Shown: in pieces, positions 26,400 to 34,908 of the stretch
Numbering within the stretch: the first letter of the stretch is position 1
Layout of the letters: every line of letters starts with the position of its first letter
DNA from: Alistipes excrementigallinarum
GTDB lineage: Bacteria > Bacteroidota > Bacteroidia > Bacteroidales > Rikenellaceae
NCBI GenBank assembly: GCA_019112825.1
Contig: DXIP01000008.1
Location: 1-64,000, forward strand
DNA length: 64,000 nt
Direction of reading: 5' to 3'
Program-made: the position numbers and the translations under genes
The notes under the pieces: model-generated
What the model was told of the DNA's origin: nothing
What the model saw: only the letters and a program-made list of their open reading frames with translations
Database searches by the model: none

Positions 26400-27602
26400 A
26401 TGAAACAGAACGCTACCGCACCCACACTTCCCGGACCCGCCGTGCGCAACTCCGAGGCCTACCTGCTGGTGGTCATCGGGGTGGTATCGGCCTTCGGCCC
26501 CTTTCTGACGGACTTCTATCTTCCGGCGCTTCCGGCGCTGGCCCGCTGGTTCGAGGTTCCGGCCTCGCTCGTGCAGCTGAGCCTCACGGTGAGCATGGTG
26601 GGGCTGGCCGTCGGTCAGCTCCTCTTCGGCCCCCTGAGCGACAAGTACGGCCGCAAGGCGCCGCTGCTGGGTTCGATGGTGCTCTTCGTAGCCGCCACGG
26701 TGGCCTGCATCCTCTCGCGCCGCATCGAGACCTTCCTCCTCTTCCGTCTGGTGCAGGGATTCGCCGGTGCGGGGGGCGTGGTCATCTCCAAGTCGGTGGC
26801 TTCGGACCTCTACGAGGGGCCGGCACTGACGCGCTTCTTCGTGATGCTGGCCTCGGTCCAGGGGCTGGCGCCCATCCTGGCGCCGGTGCTGGGCGGCCTG
26901 CTGCTCGAATATACCGACTGGCGGGGCATCTTCGGCGTGCTGACGGGGCTGGGCGTGGCCGTCTGCCTTGCACTGGCCGCCTTCCATGAGTCGCTGCCCG
27001 CCGCCCGCCGCTCGACGGACGGCATCGTGGCCACCTTCGGCCACTACCGCCCCGTGCTGCGCAACCGACCCTTCCTTTCGTGCGTCGCCGTGCAGGCGCT
27101 GGCCATGGGGGTGATGTTCACCTACATCTCCTCGTCGCCCTTCCTCTTCCAGCAGCATTACGGCGTCTCGTCGCTCTCCTACAGCCTGCTCTTCGGCGCC
27201 AACGCCTTTGCCATCATGCTGGGCAGCTTTGCGGTGACCCGCTTCAGCGGAGCCCGGCGGGCGATGGTGGCCGGTGCGCGCGCCTTCGTGGCGCTCGGCG
27301 TGGTGACGGGCGCCGTGCTGGCAGCCGATGCGCCGGTGTGGTGCGTCGAGGCAGCCTTCTTCGCGCTGCTCTTCTGCATGGGGCTGGTGCTGCCCACCTC
27401 CACGTCGCTCGCGCTGGAGTTCGAACGGGCCAACTCGGGCATTGCCTCGGCGCTGATTGGCTGCTCGATGTTCCTCGTCGGCGGCATCGTCTCGCCGCTG
27501 ACGGGCTTCGGACCGATGCAGTGGACCACGGCGCTGCTCATCGTGCTCTGCGCCGCCGGCACGCTGTTCTGCGCCCGCCGCGTCCCCGAGAGCCGCGCCT
27601 GA
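26400..27602 (+). CDS. MFS multidrug efflux transporter, Bcr/CflA family
   Basis: 400 aa with twelve predicted membrane segments. The family start is clear: LLVVIGVVSAFGPFLTDFYL PALPALARWFEV has the F-x-TDFYLPALP motif of Bcr/CflA proteins. The MFS motif A between helices 2 and 3 reads GPLSDKYGRKAP, and the helix 4-5 region reads RLVQGFAGAGGVVISKSVAS. It is a proton-driven drug/H+ antiporter of the inner membrane. Bcr-type pumps export bicyclomycin, sulphonamides or chloramphenicol-like drugs, but the substrate here is unknown. It is transcribed away from a broken AraC regulator, so control of the pump may be altered in this strain. Confidence 0.92.
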   Translation: MKQNATAPTLPGPAVRNSEAYLLVVIGVVSAFGPFLTDFYLPALPALARWFEVPASLVQLSLTVSMVGLAVGQLLFGPLSDKYGRKAPLLGSMVLFVAATVACILSRRIETFLLFRLVQGFAGAGGVVISKSVASDLYEGPALTRFFVMLASVQGLAPILAPVLGGLLLEYTDWRGIFGVLTGLGVAVCLALAAFHESLPAARRSTDGIVATFGHYRPVLRNRPFLSCVAVQALAMGVMFTYISSSPFLFQQHYGVSSLSYSLLFGANAFAIMLGSFAVTRFSGARRAMVAGARAFVALGVVTGAVLAADAPVWCVEAAFFALLFCMGLVLPTSTSLALEFERANSGIASALIGCSMFLVGGIVSPLTGFGPMQWTTALLIVLCAAGTLFCARRVPESRA

Positions 27603-27670
27603 TTGCGGAGCCGGCTGCCGGCAGTCGGCTCCGGCAGCTTTGGCCGCCCGTCGGCCCGGAATCGAAAAAA

Positions 27671-27702
27671 CGCCTGCAAACCCTTGCGAGGGTCTGCAGG
27701 CG
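27671..27702. terminator. Bidirectional terminator between convergent genes
   Basis: CGCCTGCA and ACCC pair with GGGT and TGCAGGCG, flanked by A6 on the left and a CTTTTCTT tract on the right. It serves the efflux pump gene (plus) and possibly the 265-aa protein gene (minus). Confidence 0.82.
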
Positions 27703-27863
27703 TTCTGCTTTTCTTCTGTCCTCTGCGGTCGCACCGCTCCGGTATCGGGACCTCCCGTCGGGCGGCGCTCCGAGGCGCAGGGGCTGCCTCCGCTTCGGCT
27801 GTTCAGAACGGCCGCTCCCAGGCGGTATTGCTTCCGGTTTGTATTGCTCCGGGGCCTTCGTCG

Positions 27864-28661
27864 CTAAGCCTCGGGCGAAGGGGCCTCGGCGGGCGTCTGT
27901 TCGCCGAAGAGGCGCTGCAGCGTCCGGGCCAGCTGCTGCCCGGCCAGCTGCCGCTCCTGCTCGGTCGAGGTGCCGTCGCCCCACTCGCCGACGATGACCC
28001 GAAGCTCCGACGCCTCGATGTCGAACGCCTCGGCCAGCGCGAAAAGGAGCGCTCCTTCGCGGCTTCCGACCTTGGGCAGCGGCTCCGTGTCGTCTGTACC
28101 GTCTGCACCGTCCGCACCGTCCGCACCGTCCGCATCGTCCGCACCGTCCGTGTCGTCCGTGTCGTCCGGCTCCTCGGTGCCATCTGTCTCGTCCTCCTCG
28201 TCCGCAACCTCGGTGCCGGCCGCCTTGTTCGGACCGTTCGGCTCCCCGGCCGCCTCCGCTTCGAAAGCCTCCGGCGGCGTTTGCTCCGCTTCGAAAGCCT
28301 CGGGTGCCGCCTCCTCGGCTCCGTATCCCTCCGTCGCCGCCTCTTCCGGTCCGGGCACCACACCGTCAGCCAGCGGCAGCCCCAGGTCGGGCCCCGTGGT
28401 CTGGTAGAGGTGCTCCTCGCAGCCCGTGCGGTCGCGGGCGGTGACCACCTCGACCACCGTTTCGGGGCTCAGCGTCCCGTCGTGAAGCTGTGCGAAGCCC
28501 GCCAGCACCAGGTGGTGGGGCCGTTTGGCACGCACGGCGCGGACGATGCAGGCGGCCGTCTCGGCGGCCGAACCGCCGGCCACAAAGACCGGAGCCTTCG
28601 TGCCGGTGAGGATGAAGGCCTTGGCCTCCTCGATGGTGGGGAAGATGAAGATGCGTCTCAT
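27864..28661 (-). CDS. Nucleosidase/phosphorylase-like protein with acidic repeat insertion, function unknown
   Basis: 265 aa, no signal peptide. The N-terminal ~90 residues (VFVAGGSAAETAACIVRAVR, then HHLVLAGFAQLHDGTLSPET) resemble the phosphorylase/MTAN fold, where a Gly-rich strand and a GxAG..l..GdvV segment bind purine nucleosides. The last ~65 residues (SREGALLFALAEAFDIEASE, ELRVI) resemble the family's MEGAA...A...g.p...iR.I helix and strand. Between them, residues ~105-200 are low-complexity Glu/Ala then Asp/Gly/Thr, including nine in-frame 9-bp units (28092-28172). Key catalytic residues are not evident, so activity is doubtful. It lies 30 nt after the M24 peptidase gene and is probably co-transcribed. 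The assignment is by weak similarity only. Confidence 0.55.
   Translation of the reverse strand: MRRIFIFPTIEEAKAFILTGTKAPVFVAGGSAAETAACIVRAVRAKRPHHLVLAGFAQLHDGTLSPETVVEVVTARDRTGCEEHLYQTTGPDLGLPLADGVVPGPEEAATEGYGAEEAAPEAFEAEQTPPEAFEAEAAGEPNGPNKAAGTEVADEEDETDGTEEPDDTDDTDGADDADGADGADGADGTDDTEPLPKVGSREGALLFALAEAFDIEASELRVIVGEWGDGTSTEQERQLAGQQLARTLQRLFGEQTPAEAPSPEA
28092..28172 (-). repeat. In-frame 9-bp tandem repeat, nine units
   Basis: Units of the type GTCCGCACC (variants GTCTGTACC, GTCCGTGTC) lie head to tail. They encode the Asp-Gly-Ala/Asp-Asp-Thr run at residues ~164-190 of the 265-aa protein. Copy number could change without breaking the frame. Confidence 0.88.
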
Positions 28662-28691
28662 GGCCTGAGGGTGCTGCGGCTGTGCGGCGGA

Positions 28692-30083
28692 TTATTGGCC
28701 GACCACGGCCTCGAGCTCCTCGACCGTGATGGGAATCTTGCGGTCGCCCAGGATGCGGCTGCCGGTCTCGGTGACCAGAATGTCGTCCTCGATGCGGATG
28801 CCGCCGAAGTCGCGGTAGTCGTCAAGCGCCTCGTAGTTGACGATGCCGCGGTAGAGCCCCTCGGCGCGGCACTTGTCGATGAGCGCCGGGATGAAGTAGA
28901 GCCCCGGCTCGTCGGTCATCACCGTACCCGGCTCGATTCGCCACGCCGCACGGTAGATGCAGGTGGCCGACTTGGCGGCGCGCTCGGCAATCGACGAGAA
29001 GTCGAACGAACGCTCGCCCATCGCCTCGCAGTCGTGCACGTCCATGCCCAGACCGTGCCCCAGTCCGTGGGGCATGAACATCGTCATGGCACCCGAATCC
29101 AGCGCATCGGAGACCGTGCCGCGCAGCAGCCCGAGCCCCATGAGCCCCTCGGCCAGCACGGTGTAGGCGGCCTTGTGCACCTCGGTGTACATCATGTGGG
29201 GCTTGACGATGCGGGCCACGTGGTCGTGGGCCGCCAGCACGATGTTGTAGATGTCGCGCTGGCGCGGCGTGAAGCGTCCGCTGACGGGGTAGGTGCGCGT
29301 GTGGTCCGAGCAGTAGTTGTTGACCGTCTCGGCTCCGGCGTCGCAGAGCAGCAGGCGCCCCTCCTCCAGCACGCCGTCGGCGTTGAGGTTGTGGAGCGTC
29401 TCGCCGTGCTGCGAGACAATCGAGGGGAACGAGACGCCCGAGCCGTAGGACTTGGCCACCCCTTCGATGGCGCCGGCGACTTCGCGCTCGACCACACCCG
29501 GACGGCACATCTTCATGGCCAGCGTGTGCATGCGGTAGCCAATCTGGAAGGCGCGCTCCATCTCCTCAATCTCCTCGGCGCTCTTCTTCTCGCGCATCTC
29601 GGCGACGGCCATCATCAGCTCGACCGACTTGTAGTCGTGCAGCAGTTCGGGCTTGATGCCCAGCAGCGCCGAGAGCTGAAGCTTCGTCTCGCCGCGGTAG
29701 GGGGGCAGATAGTGGACCCGGCGCCCCAGCGCGATGGCCTTGCGCAGCCGCGCCTCGAGCTCGGCCAGCGGATGGGTCTCGGTGATGCCCACGCGGGCGC
29801 CCAGCTCGTGCAGCGAGGGCTGCGGTCCGGTCCAGATGATGTCCTCGACCGTGAAGTCGTCGCCGTAGAGCGCCTCGTCGCCCGAGTCGACGTCGATGAT
29901 GCCGATGAGCGACGGCGTGTTGAGGCCGAAGAAGTAGAGGAACGACGAGTCCTGGCGGAAGTAGTATGCGTTGTTCGGATAGTTGTTCGGCGCGAGGGTG
30001 TTGCCCGGGAGCACGATGAGTCCCTGGCCGATTTTCTTGCGCAGCGTCAGACGGCGTGCGGCATAGGTCTTGGCTGAAAACAT
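28692..30083 (-). CDS. pepP: Xaa-Pro aminopeptidase, M24 family (aminopeptidase P)
   Basis: 463 aa. N-terminal creatinase-like domain (residues 1-170, with DSSFLYFFGLNTPSLIGIID) and a C-terminal pita-bread catalytic domain. The five metal ligands are visible: two Asp in LLCDAGAETVNNYCSDHTRT, His in HGLGHGLGMDVHDCE, Glu in TDEPGLYF and Glu in RIEDDILVTETG. It removes N-terminal residues before proline in the cytoplasm using two metal ions. The ATG at 30083 was chosen over an open upstream extension because MFSAKTYAARR is the family's start and a TACATTTG box lies 76 nt before it. The nucleosidase-like gene follows after 30 nt. Confidence 0.94.
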   Translation of the reverse strand: MFSAKTYAARRLTLRKKIGQGLIVLPGNTLAPNNYPNNAYYFRQDSSFLYFFGLNTPSLIGIIDVDSGDEALYGDDFTVEDIIWTGPQPSLHELGARVGITETHPLAELEARLRKAIALGRRVHYLPPYRGETKLQLSALLGIKPELLHDYKSVELMMAVAEMREKKSAEEIEEMERAFQIGYRMHTLAMKMCRPGVVEREVAGAIEGVAKSYGSGVSFPSIVSQHGETLHNLNADGVLEEGRLLLCDAGAETVNNYCSDHTRTYPVSGRFTPRQRDIYNIVLAAHDHVARIVKPHMMYTEVHKAAYTVLAEGLMGLGLLRGTVSDALDSGAMTMFMPHGLGHGLGMDVHDCEAMGERSFDFSSIAERAAKSATCIYRAAWRIEPGTVMTDEPGLYFIPALIDKCRAEGLYRGIVNYEALDDYRDFGGIRIEDDILVTETGSRILGDRKIPITVEELEAVVGQ

Positions 30084-30158
30084 GGCTATTTGATGATTTA
30101 TTCGTTGTGCGGGGTTCGGTTGCCCGCGCGGAGCCCGGCGGCTCCGGGGCGAACCCCA

Positions 30159-30166
30159 CAAATGTA
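30159..30166 (-). promoter_or_regulatory. -7 element of the M24 aminopeptidase operon
   Basis: TACATTTG on the minus strand matches TAnnTTTG. It implies a ~70-nt leader, which contains a small GGAGCC/GGCTCC hairpin (30131-30146). Confidence 0.5.
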
Positions 30167-30249
30167 CTAAAAATCCTGCGAGAATCCGCCTGCGGAGCTC
30201 TTTTTTTGCGGCAGCGGCCGCCGGACGGTTTTCGGGTGGGGCGGCTGAG

Positions 30250-31671
30250 CTACCGCTTCCGCTTGCGGGCGAGCCCTTCGGGGAGCGGCAGACGGATGCG
30301 CGAGAAGCTGACGACGGCGCCGGCCAGGGCGAAGCAGGCCGAGAGGAGCAGCGCCGTCTGGGTGCTGTTGCCGGGCACCAGGTGGAAGAGCAGCGCCATG
30401 AGCGCCGCGCCGGTGGTCTGCCCCACGAGGCGCGCCGTGGCGAGCATGCCGCTGGCGCTGCCGCTCCGCTGGGGCGGCGCCGAGGCGATGAGGATGCTGT
30501 TGTTGGGCGACTGGAAGAGGGCGAAGCCCGCGCCGCAGAGCATCAGCCGCCAGATAATCTCGCCCTGGGGCGGATTGTCGGGCAGGAAGGCGAGCAGCAG
30601 CAGTCCGGCGCACATCGCCGTGAGGCCCATGCCGCCGAGCAGCCCGGCGTGGATGCGCTCGACCAGATAGCCCGCCACGGGGGCCACGACCATGATGATG
30701 GCGGGCCAGGCGGTCATGAGCAGCCCCGTCTCCACCTCGTCGTAGCCGCAGGCGTGCTGCAGGTAGAAGGGGAGTGCCACCAGGGCGAGCATCTGGGCGA
30801 TGAACGAGCAGATGGAGGTGAGCACCGAGACCGTGAAGATGGGGATGCGCAGCAGGTCGAAGGGGAGGATGGGGTAGGGCTCGCGCAGCTGCCGGCGGAC
30901 GAAGAAGAAGCCGATGAGCAGCAGGGCGGCCACGCCGAAGGCAATCAGCCGCGGGTCGAGGCCGTGGGAGAAGCCCTCGATGGAGGCGATGAGCAGTCCG
31001 AAGGTGAGGGCGTTGAGCACGCCGTCGCGCCAGTCGAAGCGGTGGTCGCGCACCAGCACGGGGTTCTGGGGCAGGTAGCGGCGGCTCAGCACGAAGGCGG
31101 TGACCCCCACCGGGATGTTGACGGCAAAAAGCCACGGCCACGAGGCGACCGAGAGAATCGCGGCGGCGAGCGTCGGACCGGCGACGGCCGAGACGGCGAC
31201 CACTGTGGCGTTGATGCCCATGCCGCGTCCGAGCTGGGCGCGGGGGTAGATGTTGCGGATGAGGGTGGTGTTGACCGAGGTGACGGCGGCGGCGCCGAAG
31301 CCCTGCAGCACGCGCGTCAGGACGAGCGTGGCGAAGGAGTAGGAGCAGGCGCAGCCCACCGAGGCGAGCGTGAAGAGGGCCAGACCGCCGAGGTAGATTT
31401 TGCGGTATCCGACCACGTCGCCCAGCGCTGAGAAGGAGAGCAGCGAGACCATGATGGCCAGCTGGTAGGCGTTGACAATCCAGATGGAGTCGGCCTCCGA
31501 GATGCCCAGCTCGCGGCCGATGGTGGGGAGTGCGACGTTGGCGATGGCGCCGTCGATGACCGAGAGCGAGACGCCGAAGGCGACGGCGACGATGGCCCAC
31601 AGGCGGCGGGGCATCGGCAGCCCGTCCCACGCGGGGGTGGCGGGTGTTTTCAGGGGCGGAGTATGCGTCAT
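30250..31671 (-). CDS. MFS efflux transporter, DHA2 (EmrB/QacA) family
   Basis: 473 aa with about fourteen membrane helices, the DHA2 number. Landmarks are SLSVIDGAIANVALPTIGRE (helix 1, with the D-x-x-IVNVALP motif), GDVVGYRKIYLGGL (motif A), RVLQGFGAAAVTSVNTTLIR (helix 4) and GRGMGINATVVAVSAVAGPTLA (antiporter motif C). It would export drugs or lipophilic toxins using the proton gradient. The substrate is unknown. ATG 31671 was chosen because a TATCTTTG promoter sits 9 nt before it, which means a nearly leaderless mRNA. The open frame continues to 32043 through a repetitive tract but is not coding there. Confidence 0.92.
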   Translation of the reverse strand: MTHTPPLKTPATPAWDGLPMPRRLWAIVAVAFGVSLSVIDGAIANVALPTIGRELGISEADSIWIVNAYQLAIMVSLLSFSALGDVVGYRKIYLGGLALFTLASVGCACSYSFATLVLTRVLQGFGAAAVTSVNTTLIRNIYPRAQLGRGMGINATVVAVSAVAGPTLAAAILSVASWPWLFAVNIPVGVTAFVLSRRYLPQNPVLVRDHRFDWRDGVLNALTFGLLIASIEGFSHGLDPRLIAFGVAALLLIGFFFVRRQLREPYPILPFDLLRIPIFTVSVLTSICSFIAQMLALVALPFYLQHACGYDEVETGLLMTAWPAIIMVVAPVAGYLVERIHAGLLGGMGLTAMCAGLLLLAFLPDNPPQGEIIWRLMLCGAGFALFQSPNNSILIASAPPQRSGSASGMLATARLVGQTTGAALMALLFHLVPGNSTQTALLLSACFALAGAVVSFSRIRLPLPEGLARKRKR

Positions 31672-31679
31672 AGCGAAGA

Positions 31680-31687
31680 CAAAGATA
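31680..31687 (-). promoter_or_regulatory. -7 element immediately before the DHA2 pump ATG
   Basis: TATCTTTG on the minus strand. With transcription starting about 5-7 nt downstream, the leader would be only a few bases. Confidence 0.55.
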
Positions 31688-31689
31688 CG

Positions 31690-32060
31690 AAAAGCGGGCG
31701 TACGTTCAAGCGAAAAAGGGGGGGTCGGGGTTGCAAATGCGCCAAAAGGGAAAATGCTGTCGGCGCAAATGGAGGGTGGAAAGAGGCGGGGATGGAGCGT
31801 GGAAAGGCGAGAAGGATGGAGCGGCGGCGCATGCAAAACGGGGAGGGTGGATGCGGAATGGAAGGATGGCGGGCGCAAAAACGAGAGGGGAGGGAGGCGG
31901 AAAATGGAGGGGCGCAAAAACGGGGAGGAGGCACAGAATGGAGAGAAGGCGAGCGCAAAAACGGGAAGGGTGACAGGCCGAAAATGGAGGGGAGGGAGGC
32001 GTGAAAATGGAAGAGCGGACGCAAAAATGCGGGGCCGCGGCACGGGCGGGCGTGGGGCAC
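31690..32060. repeat. Purine-rich degenerate repeat tract
   Basis: About 370 bp in which the plus strand is almost all G and A. Recurrent units are GCGCAAAAACGGG, CGGAAAATGGAGGGG and GGAGGGAGGCG. All six frames are open for long stretches only because T-containing stops are rare. No gene is supported. Confidence 0.75.
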
Positions 32061-32097
32061 AAAAAATGGAAGGGCCCGACCGCCGTCGGACCCTTCC
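32061..32097 (-). terminator. Terminator, minus strand
   Basis: The stem GGAAGGG-CCGAC / GTCGG-CCCTTCC with a 4-nt loop is followed on the minus strand by six T. It would end transcripts from the 65-aa protein gene at 32534-32731, about 440 nt downstream of its stop. Confidence 0.75.
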
Positions 32098-32533
32098 GGT
32101 GAACTTTTATTAGGTATGGTTAGAAAAACAGGTTGTTACTCGATTTGCCCCTCCCCAGTTTGCCCCCGTGTCGCTTATTCCCCGGGTGCCGCCCCTTTCC
32201 CGGTTTTGTACAGGCTCTTTTCTTGGGTTACTCCTGTGCCTCCCGGATTTCCCTTTGGCTCTTTCCGGATTCCCTTCGGGGCCTTCGGGGTATTCTCCGG
32301 CTCTTTCCCGCGTTTTTCCGGCTTCCGGGACCTGCGGGCCCCATCGACCCTCACTCTCACTAACCGGGCCCCTTCGACCCTCACTTTCACCAACCGGGCC
32401 CCCTTCGACCCTCATTCTCACAAACCCTTTCCGGGTTGGCGGCCTCCGGGCGGTCTTCTTCGGACGGCGGCTTCCGGTGCGGCCTTCTTCGGGCCGTCTC
32501 CTTCGGACTGCGTCGGTCCCCGGTGCGGTGGGG
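32098..32533. other. Intergenic tract of pyrimidine-rich repeats
   Basis: No gene. Short imperfect repeats are visible, such as ACCGGGCCCC-TTCGACCCTCA repeated about three times around 32340-32425 and CTTTCCGG/TTCGGG units. Composition is like the other repeat-filled gaps of the window. Confidence 0.6.
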
Positions 32534-32731
32534 CTATTGCCGGTCGTTCTCGGCCCGGCGTCGTGAGCCTCGGTCCGAGATGGCATTTCCTGCGGCCAGC
32601 ATGCAGAGCACGATGATGGAGAGGGTGTGGTTCGGCGCTTCGGGGAACATCAGCCGCGTGGCCACGTGGATGGCAAAGGCGGCAATGAGCAGGAAGAGCG
32701 AAACGATGCGGATTACTTTTTCGGGTTCCAT
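32534..32731 (-). CDS. Small two-helix membrane protein, 65 aa
   Basis: Starts MEPEKVIRIVSLFLLIAAFA. Two hydrophobic segments (about 7-24 and 35-50: LSIIVLCMLAAGNAI) flank a short polar turn, and the C-terminus is basic. The gene is supported by a good promoter (TTTG, 18 nt, TATCTTTG at 32786-32757) and by a terminator further downstream. I do not recognise a named family. Conserved small membrane proteins of this type occur in Bacteroidales. It probably lies in the inner membrane. The function is unknown. Confidence 0.7.
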   Translation of the reverse strand: MEPEKVIRIVSLFLLIAAFAIHVATRLMFPEAPNHTLSIIVLCMLAAGNAISDRGSRRRAENDRQ

Positions 32732-32756
32732 GGTGTCGTGTCTGCTTTTGACATGA

Positions 32757-32786
32757 CAAAGATACAAAGGAAATTCGAAAAACAAA
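32757..32786 (-). promoter_or_regulatory. Promoter of the 65-aa membrane protein gene
   Basis: On the minus strand TTTG (32786-32783), 18 nt, TATCTTTG (32764-32757). The leader is about 20-25 nt. Confidence 0.7.
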
Positions 32787-33409
32787 TAAAATTTATTGTT
32801 TTTCGATAATTTTTTTTCGAAAAGCCCGCTGCTCCTCCCTTTTGACGGAGGCCGGGGTGTGGGCAGCGGCGGTCCTGGTTGCGACGAAGGCGTGCGGCCG
32901 GGGAGGCTTTTGCGGCCGGATGGAAAGAGCAAGTGGCCGGGGGTGGCAGATGTTTGTGGTGGTTGCGGGTGGTTGCGGCTGGTGTGCCGGTCACTGTGTC
33001 GAGAGATTGCAGCCGCTGTGTCGGAAGGTCGAAGCTTCCCCTGAGACGCGTCTCCCGGCCCACTTTACGGAGGTCCGAAAGGGTAGCCGGGGGCAGGTAG
33101 GCAATGCGGAAGATGGCCGGGGAGTTTGTCTGCCTCTGCCGGCCGGGAAAAAGCGAAGCGGCTCCGAGGGTCGCTTCACGTTCTGTTGTGTGGATTGTTG
33201 GTCGGATTTTCCTGCCGGGGTGTATGGGACCTCCTTCGCAGCGGAACGTCTGCTTCCGGGTGTTGGCTTCGGGTGTCAATTCCGGAACCCGTCCCGGAAC
33301 CGGCGGTTTCGCGGCTGGGTGGCGGCTTAGAGTGTTTACCTGGGGCCAGCTCCTTCCCGGTCGGGGCGTCCTCTGCTGCCCGTTTGCCGCCCCGGCTCCC
33401 CCCGGCCGC
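32787..33409. other. 623-bp gap without a recognisable gene
   Basis: An AT-rich start (AAATAAAATTTATTG) belongs to the small-gene promoter. The rest is G/C-rich with frames that look open on both strands but give no family-like protein. I see no promoter, terminator or repeat of note. Confidence 0.5.
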
Positions 33410-34675
33410 TTAGTTTGCCGCCTCGGCGGACTGCTCCGCGGGGACGAACTTGTAGAGCTGGTCGCCGCGGTGGATGAGCTCCCCGGTCTTGATGGAGCAG
33501 AGTTCGCCCTGTCGGACCGACTCGGCGGGCTTGCCGTCGCGGTCGTGCAGCTCGTCGAGCCGCTGCTCGGCCACCCCCGTGGTGGCCCCCATGAAGAAAA
33601 TCTCCTCGCCGCGGGCCAGCGGAGCCGCCTCGACCAGCACCTCGGCCACCGAAATCTTCTTGTAGAAGTTGACCACCTTGCCCACGTAGACCTTGCGCCG
33701 CGTGGCCGACGAGCCGTAGTTGCGGCTGTGCTCGGCGATGGGACGCCCGGCGTAGTAGCCCTCCCAGAAGCCGCGGTTGAAGACCGTGGCGAGCCGCTCC
33801 TTGAGCGAGGCGGCCAGCTCGGGGGTGTACTCGCCCGCCTCCATGGCGCGCAGCGCCCGGTCGTAGCACTCCACCACGCGCTTGACATACTCGGCGCCGC
33901 GGGCGCGCCCCTCAATCTTGAGCACCCGCACGCCGGCCCCGACCATGCGGTCGAGGAAGTCAATCGTGCAGAGGTCCTTGGGCGAGAGGATGTAGCGGCC
34001 GTCGATGTCGAGCGCCTGGCCCGTCTCCCGGTCGGTGATGGTGTACTTGCGGCGGCAAATCTGGCGGCAGGCCCCCCGGTTGGCCGAGCACGAGGTCTCG
34101 TGCAGGCTCAGGTAGCACTTGCCCGAGATGGCCATGCAGAGGGCTCCGTGGGCGAACATCTCGATTTCGACCAGCTCGCCCTTCGGGCCGCGGATGTCGT
34201 TCTCGACGATTTGGCGGTGGATGGCGGCCACCTGTTCGAGCGAGAGCTCGCGGGCCAGCACCACCGTGTCGGCCCACTGGGCGAAGAAGCGGACCGCCTC
34301 GGAGTTCGAGATGTTGCTCTGGGTCGAGATGTGGACCTCGACCCCCACGCGCCGTGCGTAGAGGATTGCGGCGAAGTCGGTGGCGATGATGGCGTCGACC
34401 CCCTCGGCGCGGGCGCGGTCGATGACGGCGTGCACGTCGGCCATCTCATCCTCGTAGACCACCGTGTTGACCGTCAGGTAGGTCTTCACGCCGTGCTCGT
34501 GGGCCGTTTTGACGATGCGCCCCAGGTCGTCGAGCGTGAAGTTGGCTGCCGAGGCGGAGCGCATGTTGAGTTTTCCCACGCCGAAGTAGACCGAATCGGC
34601 CCCGGCGTGGATGGCGGCCATCAGCGACTCGTAGGAGCCGACCGGGGCCATGATTTCTATTTCGGAACGTTTCAT
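33410..34675 (-). CDS. U32 family protein (TrhP/YegQ-like tRNA hydroxylation protein)
   Basis: 421 aa. TIM-barrel-like start with EIMAPVGSYESLMAAIHAGA and DSVYFGVGKLNMR. The U32 signature is present as EMFAHGALCMAISGKCYLS, and the cysteine set for an iron-sulfur cluster is in SCSANRGACRQICRRKY. C-terminal beta-barrel from about residue 340. Originally classed as collagenase-like peptidases, U32 proteins of this length (E. coli YegQ/TrhP, B. subtilis TrhP) are now known to be needed for prephenate-dependent 5-hydroxyuridine formation at tRNA position 34. That role fits best here. It lies downstream of the polyprenyl synthase gene across a 233-nt repetitive gap. Confidence 0.9.
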   Translation of the reverse strand: MKRSEIEIMAPVGSYESLMAAIHAGADSVYFGVGKLNMRSASAANFTLDDLGRIVKTAHEHGVKTYLTVNTVVYEDEMADVHAVIDRARAEGVDAIIATDFAAILYARRVGVEVHISTQSNISNSEAVRFFAQWADTVVLARELSLEQVAAIHRQIVENDIRGPKGELVEIEMFAHGALCMAISGKCYLSLHETSCSANRGACRQICRRKYTITDRETGQALDIDGRYILSPKDLCTIDFLDRMVGAGVRVLKIEGRARGAEYVKRVVECYDRALRAMEAGEYTPELAASLKERLATVFNRGFWEGYYAGRPIAEHSRNYGSSATRRKVYVGKVVNFYKKISVAEVLVEAAPLARGEEIFFMGATTGVAEQRLDELHDRDGKPAESVRQGELCSIKTGELIHRGDQLYKFVPAEQSAEAAN

Positions 34676-34908
34676 CGTGTTGCTGTCGTTGTGTTTGGTT
34701 CGGGGAGCTTCCGGTTCGGGACGCCCCGACGCGGACTCCTGTTGTTCGGAGCGTGCCTCCGTGCCATCCCTGGCACCTTTCCGGCCCTCTCCGGCCCTCT
34801 TCGGCTGGGCTCGCTCGGACCTCTCCCCGGTTCTTCCCCGGCTGGCCTCTCCGGCCGGGTCCGCTCGAACCTCTCTCCGGTTCTCTCGGCCCTCCCCTCT
34901 TCGGCCGG
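34676..34908. repeat. Degenerate CT-rich repeat tract
   Basis: Imperfect units of the type CTCTCCGGCCCTCTTCGG and ACCTCTCTCCGGTTC recur between 34785 and 34905, downstream of the polyprenyl synthase stop. No gene. Confidence 0.6.
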
